Below the pieces are notes generated by a model. That model searched no databases. It worked only from the letters and a program-made list of their open reading frames with translations, and was not told the DNA's origin. A stretch of 64,000 nucleotides of DNA. It comes from Rhodoplanes azumiensis. Lineage in GTDB: Bacteria; Pseudomonadota; Alphaproteobacteria; Rhizobiales; Xanthobacteraceae. The position numbers and the translations under genes were made by a program. How positions within the stretch are numbered: the first letter of the stretch is position 1; each line of letters opens with the position of its first letter. This document shows, piece by piece, positions 1 to 7,878 of the stretch. The stretch is from positions 101,236-165,235 of the forward strand of contig NZ_JBHUIW010000008.1 in the NCBI RefSeq assembly GCF_042682915.1. Reading direction: 5' to 3'.

Positions 1-905
1 TCCGGGGCGCGTTGCGGAGGGATGACGTGCAGATAGTCGTACGCCATCTGCTGGTCGCCCTTCGGCGTCGCGAAGGTGGCGATGCGGCGGCCCGGTTCGA
101 CCGACTTCAGCACATGGCCGTAGACCGTCTTGATGCCGCGCTCCTGGAACAGCATGCGGACCTTCTCGGAGACGATCGGCACGCTGAACAACGCGTCGTT
201 GTGGGCCGCGTAGGTGATCTCGTACTTGCCTTTCCCGGCGCGGCGGCCGGCGATGTCCTCGATCAGGAAGGTGTGCTTGAGTGGCGCGCCGGCGCATTTC
301 ATCTCGGTCGCCGGCCGGGTGAACAGGCCCTTGCCGCCCTTGTCCGCGAACGCCGAGGCGGCCGCCCAGGTCTTCGCCGCGTAGTCCGGCCCGGCATAGA
401 GCGAGCCGATGCCGCCCCGGCCGATCAGGTCGAGCGAGAACCCGTCGATCGCCGCATAGTCGAGCACCAGGCCGGGCGCGACGATCAGGAAGTCGTAGGG
501 GAGGCGCTTACCGCTGGTCGTCGCCACCGTCTTGGCGACCGGGTCGATGGCGGCCGCCGCCTCCGCGACGAGCGTCACGCCCTGGGGCAGCCAGTCGGTC
601 GTCTTCGAGACCGTGTAGGAGACGGGCCGTAGCCCCGCCGCGACCAGCGACAGGCCGGGCTGGTACCAATGCTCGGCGCGGCCGTCGACCAGCGTGATCG
701 CGGCGCCGTCGAGCCGCTCGACCAGCCGGTTGGCCATCGCGGTGCCGGCCGCGCCGGCCCCGACGATGACGATTCGCGCCTTGGTGGCGGTCCGCGCGGC
801 GCCGGCCGGCCGCAGGGCGGCCGCAGTCGCGAGCCCGGCTGCGGCGAGGCCGAGAACGGCGCGCCGCGATGCGAGATAATTGGTCTGACCGGCCACGGTG
901 AGCAT
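1..905 (-). CDS. Sulfide:quinone oxidoreductase-like flavoprotein (5' part; runs off the window)
   Basis: About 301 residues are visible and the C-terminus lies beyond position 1. Residues 12-35 form a Tat-type leader (SRRAVLGLAAAG), so the protein is probably exported folded. A Rossmann FAD site (IVIVGAGAAGTAMANRL) follows. Further on are KCAGAPLKH, with Cys204, and near the window edge HVIPPQRAP. These resemble the KCAGAPQK and HVTPPMS segments of SQOR-type sulfide:quinone reductases, in which this cysteine takes part in sulfide oxidation; that comparison is from memory of the family. The predicted role is oxidation of sulfide with electrons passed to quinone. The start could be the ATG at 905 or the GTG at 896; GAGGGAG at 906-912 is better spaced for the GTG. 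A related FAD-dependent disulfide reductase remains possible because the second active-site cysteine is outside the window. Confidence 0.75.
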   Translation of the reverse strand, partial: MLTVAGQTNYLASRRAVLGLAAAGLATAAALRPAGAARTATKARIVIVGAGAAGTAMANRLVERLDGAAITLVDGRAEHWYQPGLSLVAAGLRPVSYTVSKTTDWLPQGVTLVAEAAAAIDPVAKTVATTSGKRLPYDFLIVAPGLVLDYAAIDGFSLDLIGRGGIGSLYAGPDYAAKTWAAASAFADKGGKGLFTRPATEMKCAGAPLKHTFLIEDIAGRRAGKGKYEITYAAHNDALFSVPIVSEKVRMLFQERGIKTVYGHVLKSVEPGRRIATFATPKGDQQMAYDYLHVIPPQRAP

Positions 906-1298
906 CTCCCTCGTCAATGTCGTTCTTGTCGTTTCGCCCGGCGGCGCCACGCCGGCGCCATGCCGGTGAAGTCCCGCCGGCCCAGGTTCGACCGAGGCGA
1001 CTCGGCGGGCGTGGCGAGCGGCGACGCGCGGCTTCTGTAAATTCGACGGCGTTTCGCGCGTCCCGTATATGCGTAATATTGCATATAATGGCATCCCTGT
1101 CCGGTCCCGATCGCGGGTGGCACGGGATGATCGATGGCGGAGCGTAGCGACGGGCGATGCGTCGACCGATGCTCGCGTCGATGCTCCGGGCGTCATGGAA
1201 CCCGTCTAGAACGGTGGGTTAAGACGCCCGGGACGGCCGCCGCCGGCGGGCACGTCCGGGGGAAAATTCGTTTACGCCGTTCGGGTAAGGTCCGGGCG
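906..1298. other. Intergenic region between the sqr-like gene and the flippase-like gene
   Basis: There is no convincing gene in these 393 bases. Short open frames on both strands lack ribosome binding sites and have no recognisable product. The one clear signal is an AT-rich patch at about 1062-1092 containing a palindrome, described separately. The region probably carries the promoters of the two divergent genes. Confidence 0.5.
1066..1087. promoter_or_regulatory. AT-rich palindrome, candidate repressor operator
   Basis: A perfect 7-bp inverted repeat, TATATGC-N8-GCATATA, has an AATATT-containing centre in otherwise GC-rich DNA. A TATAAT (-10-like, plus strand) at 1084-1089 overlaps its right arm. 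ArsR-family sulfide sensors (BigR/SqrR/YgaV) bind AT-rich palindromes near sqr-type genes, so such an operator is the likeliest reading. No regulator gene is visible in the window, and the site is about 160 bp from the sqr-like start. Confidence 0.4.
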
Positions 1299-2339
1299 AT
1301 GGCAGACTCGAGGGGATCGACGGAACCGGGACGGGGCCTGTCCGGAACGCCCGCGGCCGACGGCGCGCCGGCGCTGCGGACGGCGTTGCGTCGCGCCGGG
1401 GTGACGGCCGCGGTGCTCGCCGGCGTCTCGCTGGTCGCCGCGATCGTCGTGCTGGCGGCGCGCGACGATCTCGACAAGGCGATGCGGGTGCTGGCCGACG
1501 CGCCGGTCTGGCTGGTGCTGGTGGTCGTCGCCTTCGCCACCCTCAACTACGTGATCCGCACCTGGCGGTTCGTCTATCTGGCCGGCCATCTCGGCCTGAG
1601 GATGCCGTTTTGGGAGACCTCGGCCTATTACACGGCCGGCTTCGCGCTGACCATGTCGCCCGGCAAGCTCGGCGAGATGGTACGATTATGGTTTCTCAAG
1701 CGTCGATTCGATCTCGCCTATCGGCGTGGCCTCGCGCTCCAGCTCGCCGACCGGATCAGCGACGTCTACGCGATGCTGCTCCTGTGTCTCGCCGGGCTGA
1801 CCGGCTTCGAGCAGTATCGCGGAGCGGTGCTCGCCGTTCTGGCGGTGGCCGCCGCCGGGACGCTGCTCATCGCCCGTCCGCGGCTCCTGAACGCGATGCT
1901 GAACGCGATCTACGGGATCGTGCGGGTGAAGCCGCGCCTGTTCATCCAGCTGCGCCACATGGTTCGCGACACCGCACTGGTGATGCAGGGCCGGGTCTTT
2001 CTCGCCTCGCTGACGCTCGGGATCGCCTCGTGGTTCGTCGAGGCCGTGGCGCTGTGGGCGGTGCTGCACCTGCTCGGTGCGCCCGTCACGCTGTCGGCCG
2101 CCACCTTCGTGTTCGGTTTCGCTGCCGTCGTCGGCGGGCTGACGATGACGCCGGGCGGTGTCGGTGGCTTCGAGATCGTCATGGTGATGCTGCTCGGCCT
2201 GCAAGGCGTGCCGACCGAGGTGGCGCTGGTCGCGACCGCGATCCTGCGGCTCGGCACGGTGTGGTACGCGACCGTCGCCGGCTTCCTGGCCGTGCCGGTC
2301 GCGGTGCGGCTCTCGGCTCCGAAGCCCGTCGCCGCGTGA
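1299..2339 (+). CDS. Flippase-like membrane protein, LPG-synthase TM family (UPF0104/YbhN type)
   Basis: A 346-residue polytopic inner-membrane protein. Two short motifs typical of the lysylphosphatidylglycerol-synthase transmembrane family (PF03706) are present: MSPGKLGEMVRLW at about residue 119 and MTPGGVGGFE at about 283, separated by hydrophobic helices. Proteins of this family without the MprF catalytic domain often sit in polysaccharide loci and are suspected lipid or lipid-linked sugar translocases. The gene lies 105 bp before the DprE1/DprE2-like pair on the same strand, so movement of a polyprenyl-phospho-pentose across the membrane is a reasonable guess. The ATG at 1299 was chosen because upstream in-frame sequence has no family character. 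Confidence 0.8.
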   Translation: MADSRGSTEPGRGLSGTPAADGAPALRTALRRAGVTAAVLAGVSLVAAIVVLAARDDLDKAMRVLADAPVWLVLVVVAFATLNYVIRTWRFVYLAGHLGLRMPFWETSAYYTAGFALTMSPGKLGEMVRLWFLKRRFDLAYRRGLALQLADRISDVYAMLLLCLAGLTGFEQYRGAVLAVLAVAAAGTLLIARPRLLNAMLNAIYGIVRVKPRLFIQLRHMVRDTALVMQGRVFLASLTLGIASWFVEAVALWAVLHLLGAPVTLSAATFVFGFAAVVGGLTMTPGGVGGFEIVMVMLLGLQGVPTEVALVATAILRLGTVWYATVAGFLAVPVAVRLSAPKPVAA

Positions 2340-2444
2340 GCCGGCCGGAGCGGCACGTGCGCACGAGACGCGCGGCACACCACGAATCGGACGAGAGACG
2401 AATCGGAGCGAGCGAGGCAGGATGAGCAAATCAGGATCAGCCCG

Positions 2445-3758
2445 ATGCCGATGACCCCGTTGACCGCCTGGGGGCGCCTCGTCCGGCCACTGCACGAGGT
2501 CGTGCGACCGCCCTTCCTGGACGTCGCGGCGAGCGTCGTCACGGTCCCCGGCGCGCCGCTGCTCGCCCGCGGGCTCGGCCGCTCCTACGGCGACGTCTGC
2601 CTCAATGCGAACGGCCGGCTCCTCGTCACCGATCGGCTCGACCGCCTGCAATGGCTCGACCTGCAGGCCGGGCGGGTGCGGGCCGAAGCCGGGCTGTCGC
2701 TCGACCGGCTCCTGCGCACCATCGTGCCGCGCGGCTGGTTCGTGCCGGTGACGCCCGGCACCAAGTTCGTCACGCTCGGCGGCGCCGTCGCCAACGACGT
2801 GCACGGCAAGAATCACGAGACGGCCGGCAGCTTCGGCGCCCATGTGGACAAGATCGGGCTGTTGCGCTCGACCGGCGAGAGCCTGACGCTGTCGCGCGAC
2901 GAGAACGCGGATCTGTTCGCCGCCACGATCGGCGGGCTCGGCCTGACCGGCTTCATCCAATGGGTGGAGATGCGGCTCGCGCCGATCGCGGCGGCGCGGC
3001 TGCACACCGAATCGCTTCCGATCCGCGACGTCGACGAGTTCTTCCGCATCGCCGCCGACAGCCGCGACTGGCCGTTCACGGTCGCCTGGGTCGATTGCCT
3101 CGCCAGGGGCCGCGATCTCGGCCGCGGCCTCTTCATGCGCGGCCGTTGGGCCGAGACCGGCGGTCTCGACGTGCACAAGCCGCCGCGGCTCGGCTTCGCG
3201 CCGGAGCTGCCCGGCTTCGTCCTCAACGGCGTCACGATGCGGGCCTTCAACGCGCTCTATCGCCGGCGGCCCTATGCGGTCGGCGCCTGCACGCAGCACT
3301 ACGACCCGTTCTTCTATCCGCTCGACGCGCTGTCGAACTGGAACCGGCTCTACGGCAAGCGCGGCTTCTATCAGCACCAGTCGGTGATCCCGCTGCCCGT
3401 CGCGCGCGCGACCATGGTGCGTCTCCTGGAGACGACCGCCGCCGAGGGCCAGGGGTCGTTCCTCGCCGTCCTCAAGCTCTTGGGCGAATCGCGCTCGGGC
3501 GGCGTCTTGTCGTTCCCGATGCCGGGCGCGACGCTGGCGCTCGACTTTCCCGACAAGGGCGAGGCCACCCGACGGCTGCTGCTGCGGCTCGCCGCGATCG
3601 CGACCGCCGCGGGTGGCCGTATCTATCCCGCCAAGGACGCCGTGATGACGCCGGAGATGTTCCGGTCCGGCTATCCCGACTGGCGCAAGGTCGCGGCGTC
3701 GCGCGACCCCGCCTTCGGCTCCGACTTCTGGCGCCGCGTGACCGGAGACGCCCGATGA
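2445..3758 (+). CDS. FAD-binding oxidoreductase, DprE1-like (polyprenyl-phospho-ribose 2'-oxidase)
   Basis: 437 residues, near the length of mycobacterial DprE1 (461). The FAD-binding segment GLGRSYGDVCLN starts at residue 43. GGAVANDVHGKNHE contains His120, matching M. tuberculosis His132. LSFPMPGATLALDFP and RIYPAKDAV follow, with Lys397 matching the catalytic Lys418. DprE1 oxidises decaprenyl-phospho-ribose to the 2'-keto form, which DprE2 then reduces to the arabinose epimer. The position matching the benzothiazinone-target Cys387 is Ala365 here. The gene overlaps the next by 4 nt (ATGA), so the two steps are translationally coupled. The exact pentose product in this organism is an inference, as no phosphoribosyltransferase (UbiA type) is in the window. 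Confidence 0.85.
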   Translation: MPMTPLTAWGRLVRPLHEVVRPPFLDVAASVVTVPGAPLLARGLGRSYGDVCLNANGRLLVTDRLDRLQWLDLQAGRVRAEAGLSLDRLLRTIVPRGWFVPVTPGTKFVTLGGAVANDVHGKNHETAGSFGAHVDKIGLLRSTGESLTLSRDENADLFAATIGGLGLTGFIQWVEMRLAPIAAARLHTESLPIRDVDEFFRIAADSRDWPFTVAWVDCLARGRDLGRGLFMRGRWAETGGLDVHKPPRLGFAPELPGFVLNGVTMRAFNALYRRRPYAVGACTQHYDPFFYPLDALSNWNRLYGKRGFYQHQSVIPLPVARATMVRLLETTAAEGQGSFLAVLKLLGESRSGGVLSFPMPGATLALDFPDKGEATRRLLLRLAAIATAAGGRIYPAKDAVMTPEMFRSGYPDWRKVAASRDPAFGSDFWRRVTGDAR

Positions 3759-4519
3759 GCACGCCCGAGACGCCGACCTCGCCCTCCCGCATTCTGATTC
3801 TCGGCGCCGGCTCGGCGATGGCGCAGGCCTATGCGCGTCGCCGCGCCGCGACCGGCGCCGCCTTCCTGCTGGTCGGGCAGAACGCCGCCCGCCTGTCGGC
3901 GATCGCCGACGACCTGCGCGCCGGCGGGGCACGGGCGGCCGACGTCGCGACGCTCGATCTCGCCGATCTCGCCGGCATCGAAGCCGGAGCCGCCGAGCTG
4001 CGCCGCCGTCTCGGCGAGCCCGACGAGGTGCTGATCGCCTATGGCGGGCTCGGCGACCAGGCGACCAGCGAGCGCGACCTCGCCGCCGCGCGAAACGCAC
4101 TCGAGGTCAACTTCGTCAGCGTCGCGCTATGGATCCTGGCGCTGTTGAAGGACCGCCCGGCCGCCGCGCCGCTCGCCCTGATCACCATCGGCTCGGTCGC
4201 CGGCGACCGCGGCCGCGCCTCGAACTTCGTCTACGGCGCGGCGAAGGGCGGGCTCGACCGCTTTCTCGAAGGGCTCGCCCACGCCTATGCCGGCACGCCG
4301 GTGCGGGTTCTCACGGTCAAGCCGGGCTTCGTCGACACGCCGATGACCGACGCGATCGCCAAGGGGCCGCTGTTCGCGAGCCCCGACGCGGTCGGCGCCG
4401 ACATCGTGCGGGCCGTGGAGAAAGGCCGCCGCACCGTCTACACGCCGTGGTTCTGGTGGCCGATCATGACGATCATCCGCCACCTGCCGTGGTTCGTGTT
4501 CAAGCGGCTGAAGATCTGA
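3755..4519 (+). CDS. SDR-family reductase, DprE2-like (2'-keto-pentose reductase)
   Basis: A 254-residue short-chain dehydrogenase. The N-terminal nucleotide loop is ILILGAGSAMAQAYARR. The catalytic Ser lies in ITIGSVAGDRG and the YxxxK pair is Tyr160/Lys164 (FVYGAAKGG). A C-terminal hydrophobic, Trp-rich stretch (WFWWPIMTIIRHLPWFVF) suggests membrane contact, as expected for an enzyme acting on a polyprenyl-linked sugar. The start ATG overlaps the stop of the DprE1-like gene (ATGA). Partner and context give the assignment: NAD(P)H reduction of the keto intermediate to complete ribose-to-arabinose epimerisation. It ends in a 39-bp gap facing a convergent gene. Confidence 0.8.
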   Translation: MSTPETPTSPSRILILGAGSAMAQAYARRRAATGAAFLLVGQNAARLSAIADDLRAGGARAADVATLDLADLAGIEAGAAELRRRLGEPDEVLIAYGGLGDQATSERDLAAARNALEVNFVSVALWILALLKDRPAAAPLALITIGSVAGDRGRASNFVYGAAKGGLDRFLEGLAHAYAGTPVRVLTVKPGFVDTPMTDAIAKGPLFASPDAVGADIVRAVEKGRRTVYTPWFWWPIMTIIRHLPWFVFKRLKI

Positions 4520-4558
4520 CGAGGCCACCGTCGCCGGGCGTCGGCCGCTGCCGAGAGA

Positions 4559-5524
4559 TCAAACGGCGGCGATCCGCGCCCGGCACGCGTTCAGCACATC
4601 GGACAGCGCGTCGTCGAGGCTCCGCCGCGGCTGCCAGCCGAGCAGGCGGCGTGCCCGCGACGCGTCGCCGACGATCCGTGGAAGATCGCTCGCCCGCAGC
4701 CGCCCGGGATCCTGTTCCACCGTGATCGCCACGCGGCTCGCGCCGATCAGCCGGTCCATCACGGCCTGCATGCTGACCGGCTGTCCCGACGCGATGTTCA
4801 GGATGGTCCCGGGCGCGAGGTCCGCGGCGTGCCGGATCGCCGACGCATAGGCCGCCGCGACATCGGCGACGTGCAGGACATCGCGCTCCGCCGTCAGGTT
4901 GCCGACCCGGATGACGGGCGGCTGCACGCCGGCCTCGATGCGGGCGATCTGCATCGCCACGCTCGGGATGAAGAAGTCCTCGGTCTGGCCCGGGCCCGTA
5001 TGGTTGAAGGGCCGCATCCGGATCACCCGCAGGCCGCGCTGGGCCAGCGCTCCGAGGGCGAGGTCCGCGGCGGCCTTGGTGACGCCGTAGTCGTCGACCG
5101 GCGCGAGCAGCGTGTCTTCGTCGAGCGGGGTGCCGGTCCGGGCGCTGTGGCCGTAGACTTGACCGGAGCCGACGAAGATCAGGATGCAGTGCGGCGCGTG
5201 GGCCAGGATCGCGTGCGCGATGTTGAGCGTCCCCTCGACATGCACGTGCCACGCCTTGCGCCAGTCGGCGCTCGCCGCGACAGGGGCGGCGATCCCGGCG
5301 AGATGAACGACGCAGTCGGGCGAAAGGCGCGCGATCGTCTCCGCCACGGCGCATTTGTCGGTGATGTCGAGGCCCGGCAACGGACCGAGCGCGGGGTGCC
5401 GTTCGGGCGCCTGGGACGTCGGAACGAGCTCCAGCCGCGGTCCGATCGCGTGCCCGATCGCTGAACATAAGTGGGGCCCGACGAAGCCACCCGCACCCGT
5501 GATCAACGTTCGCACGCGCACCAC
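4559..5524 (-). CDS. NAD(P)-dependent epimerase/reductase, GDP-4-keto-6-deoxymannose reductase (Rmd) type
   Basis: A 321-residue extended SDR protein. The Rossmann glycine motif TGAGGFVG lies at residues 10-17 and YxxxK is Tyr146/Lys150 (DDYGVTKAAAD). FNHTGPGQTEDFFIPS is typical of the GDP-6-deoxy-4-keto-D-mannose reductase group. Known members reduce the GMD product to GDP-D-rhamnose. No gmd gene (GDP-mannose 4,6-dehydratase) is visible here, so the substrate must come from elsewhere if this is right. Translation appears to begin at one of two consecutive GTG codons (5524 or 5521). It is convergent with the DprE2-like gene and lies downstream of another SDR gene on the same strand. A UDP-sugar epimerase is the main alternative. 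Confidence 0.7.
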   Translation of the reverse strand: MVRVRTLITGAGGFVGPHLCSAIGHAIGPRLELVPTSQAPERHPALGPLPGLDITDKCAVAETIARLSPDCVVHLAGIAAPVAASADWRKAWHVHVEGTLNIAHAILAHAPHCILIFVGSGQVYGHSARTGTPLDEDTLLAPVDDYGVTKAAADLALGALAQRGLRVIRMRPFNHTGPGQTEDFFIPSVAMQIARIEAGVQPPVIRVGNLTAERDVLHVADVAAAYASAIRHAADLAPGTILNIASGQPVSMQAVMDRLIGASRVAITVEQDPGRLRASDLPRIVGDASRARRLLGWQPRRSLDDALSDVLNACRARIAAV

Positions 5525-5633
5525 CCCGTTCGGCTCGCACCCCGATCCGCGCCGTCTCGTGCGGCGCCTCGACGGTCTTACTGTGCGGTCCGAGTCGGTT
5601 CAACCACCGTCCGGCTCGCTCCGGCGGCGGCGC

Positions 5634-6563
5634 TCACGCCCTTGCGGCCGACCTGTACGCCCGCATCATCGCGGCGAGCCCGGCGCGGGTGTCGACCGCC
5701 GGCCGCCAACCGGCGGCGAGAAGCTTGCCGGGGTCGACCACCAGGGCGCCGCCGATCCGGTCCCAGGTCGCGGCGCGTCCGGCCGCACACAGAAGCCCGC
5801 CGATCAGCGGTGGAGGAACCGGGATCAGCCGCTGCGGACGCCCGCAGGCGGTCCGCAGCACGGCGATCATCTCGGCGACGCTCAGGGCCTCGCGATCGGC
5901 GACGACGTAGGTCTCGCCCCGCGTCGCGGGCGTGGCGAGGCAGAACGCGACCGCCTCGGCCAGATTGTCGCGTGCGACCAGCGATCGCCGGTTCCGGAAC
6001 GCGCCGAGCGGCAGCGGCCAGGGCCGATCGGCGATCCGCATCAGCAGCGCCATGTTGCCCTTCACGCCGGGGCCGTAGACGAGCGGCGGCCGCAGGATCG
6101 TGAAAGCGCCGCCGGCCTCGCGCACGGCGGCCTCGGCGGCGAGCTTGGCGCGATCATAGGCCGTGACCGGGCGCGGCGGGTCGGTCTCGCGGACGACATG
6201 GTCGGCGGCCGAGCCGGTCTGGGCTCCGATCGACGAGACGAAGACGAGGGGGAGGCGGCGTGCGGCGCACTCTCGCGCCAGCGCGGCGGTCGCGTGACGG
6301 ATCACCCGGTCGTAATCGCCTGCCTCGACGCCGCTGCGATGCGCGATGCCGGCGAGGTGCACGACCGCGTCCGCGCCGTCGAGCAGCGGTGTCCAGTCGA
6401 CCTCTCCGGCGAGATCGGGCAGCCGGACGCGCTCGACCGCAGGTTCGGGTGAGATCGCCGTCGCATCCCGGGCCGCCGCGCGGACGACGTGTCCGGCGCG
6501 CACGAGCGCCGGACCCAAGCCACGGCCGACGAATCCCGATGCGCCGGTGACCAGGATGCGCAT
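5634..6563 (-). CDS. NAD-dependent sugar epimerase/4-ketoreductase, WbpV/WbpK/WreQ type
   Basis: 309 residues with a GASGFVG nucleotide loop at residues 7-13 and a catalytic Tyr136-x3-Lys140 (AYDRAKLAAE). The start ATG overlaps the stop of the upstream glycosyl-1-phosphate transferase by one base (TGATG), so the two are translationally coupled. In Pseudomonas (WbpV/WbpK-WbpL-WbpM) and Rhizobium etli (WreQ-WreU-WreV) this enzyme reduces the UDP-4-keto-6-deoxy-HexNAc made by the dehydratase to UDP-QuiNAc or UDP-FucNAc. All three partners lie together here, which supports that role. Which C4 epimer is made cannot be read from the sequence. Confidence 0.75.
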   Translation of the reverse strand: MRILVTGASGFVGRGLGPALVRAGHVVRAAARDATAISPEPAVERVRLPDLAGEVDWTPLLDGADAVVHLAGIAHRSGVEAGDYDRVIRHATAALARECAARRLPLVFVSSIGAQTGSAADHVVRETDPPRPVTAYDRAKLAAEAAVREAGGAFTILRPPLVYGPGVKGNMALLMRIADRPWPLPLGAFRNRRSLVARDNLAEAVAFCLATPATRGETYVVADREALSVAEMIAVLRTACGRPQRLIPVPPPLIGGLLCAAGRAATWDRIGGALVVDPGKLLAAGWRPAVDTRAGLAAMMRAYRSAARA

Positions 6564-7624
6564 CAGCAGGGCGGTCGCGAGGGCGTCGCCGCGCGCAGCG
6601 ATCCCGCGAGATCGACCAGCAGCGCCGTGACCGCGGCCGCGCCCGCGAGAGTCGCCGCGAGGCTGACGGCGGTCTGGTCGGCCAGAACCGTGATCACGGC
6701 GGCGACGACGAGCGCCGTGTTGGTCGCGAACACCCGGCCGATCACCTGGCGGACGCTCATCCCGCGCGTCACGGCGCGCTGATAGAAATGCGTCTTGTGC
6801 GCCTCCCACACGCGCTCGCCGTGGGCGAGCCGGCGCAGCAAGGTGAGAGTCGCATCGGTCACGTAATAGAGTGGCAGCAGGAGCGCGGCGGCGACATGCC
6901 CGCGGGCAGCGAGCGTGATCAGAAGCCAGCCGATGAGCAGGCCGATCGGCAGGCTGCCGACGTCGCCGAGAAACAGGCGCGCGACCGGCTTGTTGAACGG
7001 CGCGAAGCCGAGCGTCGCACCGAGCAGCGCGAGTGCGACCACGCCACCGGGCGGCGGCAGCGCCCCGAGCTGCGCCAGCACCAGAAGCCCGCCCGTGATC
7101 GGAACGACGGTCGCGACCGTCATCCAGTCGATCCCGTCCATGAAGTTCACGAGGTTCACGAACCACAGAAGGCCGAGGCCGAGCGCGGTGCGCTCGATCG
7201 GGTCCGGAATCGCGGGCAGGAGATCGACGGGACCGGGCAGCGTCGCCGTCACGGCGGCGACCGCCACGGCCTGGAGCAGGAGCCGCGGTCCCGGCGGAAT
7301 CGGACGGATGTCGTCGATCAGCCCGACGACGGCGAGCATCGCGGTCGAGGCGACGACAACCAGGAGCTGTTCGTGCGGCCAGGGCGCGATGCCGACCCAG
7401 GTCGCGGCACCCGCCGCCACCAGGAGCGTCGTCGCGACGACGGCGATGCCGCCGCCCTGGGGGGTCGGGATCGTGTGGGAGGAGCGGGCGTTGGGGCGCG
7501 CCAGGGCGTAGCGCCGGAGCAGCGGGAATAGCACGCGGATTAGGCCGGCGGTCAGGAGCGCGGTGGCCACGAGACCGGCCAACGCGACCAGCACCGGGAG
7601 TGTCGAAGTGTGCCAGTGCGGCAT
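6563..7624 (-). CDS. Polyprenyl-phosphate HexNAc-1-phosphate transferase, WecA/WbpL family
   Basis: A 353-residue protein with about ten hydrophobic helices. Family motifs are RSSHTIPTPQGGGIAVV near residue 45, LVNFMDGIDWM, the loop NKPVARLFLGDVGSLPIG and the cytoplasmic HKTHFYQRAV. Members transfer a HexNAc-1-phosphate to undecaprenyl phosphate, the first membrane step of O-antigen synthesis. Being coupled to a 4-ketoreductase and divergent from a WbpM-like dehydratase points to QuiNAc- or FucNAc-1-phosphate rather than GlcNAc-1-phosphate as donor. The open frame extends upstream to 7759, but that part is low-complexity and proline-rich. The ATG at 7624, preceded by GGAACC, begins the first hydrophobic helix and is preferred; the ATG at 7636 is the alternative. 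Confidence 0.85.
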   Translation of the reverse strand: MPHWHTSTLPVLVALAGLVATALLTAGLIRVLFPLLRRYALARPNARSSHTIPTPQGGGIAVVATTLLVAAGAATWVGIAPWPHEQLLVVVASTAMLAVVGLIDDIRPIPPGPRLLLQAVAVAAVTATLPGPVDLLPAIPDPIERTALGLGLLWFVNLVNFMDGIDWMTVATVVPITGGLLVLAQLGALPPPGGVVALALLGATLGFAPFNKPVARLFLGDVGSLPIGLLIGWLLITLAARGHVAAALLLPLYYVTDATLTLLRRLAHGERVWEAHKTHFYQRAVTRGMSVRQVIGRVFATNTALVVAAVITVLADQTAVSLAATLAGAAAVTALLVDLAGSLRAATPSRPPC

Positions 7625-7818
7625 CGCCGGTTCCATTCGTGCGCACGACCGCGACCCGGACGACCCCGGCCCGGGTGACCAAGGTCGTGCCGTGCCTTGC
7701 GGGGGTGGACCGCCCGACGAGGCAGAACTAGCGAGACGGCACAGGAATGTCCATCGCACGGTCGCGGCGTTCCGGTGGAATCCGGCGCGGTCGCTCGTCG
7801 ATGTCGGATGTCTCGCAG

Positions 7819-7847
7819 TTGAGCCGGGCAGACGCTTGCTCTACTAG
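7819..7847 (+). promoter_or_regulatory. Possible sigma-70-type promoter of the WbpM-like gene
   Basis: TTGAGC at 7819-7824 and TACTAG at 7842-7847 are separated by 17 bp. The implied transcript start near 7854 would give a leader of about 25 nt before the ATG at 7879, which also supports that start codon. The -10 match is only 3 of 6, so this is a weak call. Confidence 0.3.
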
Positions 7848-7878
7848 TCTGGTTGCGACGCGGGACGACAGGCGGCGG

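Noticed and set aside
914..1147. Short overlapping frames on both strands upstream of the sqr-like gene
   Set aside because: Arg/Ala-rich translations, no ribosome binding site; the region better fits a promoter/operator.
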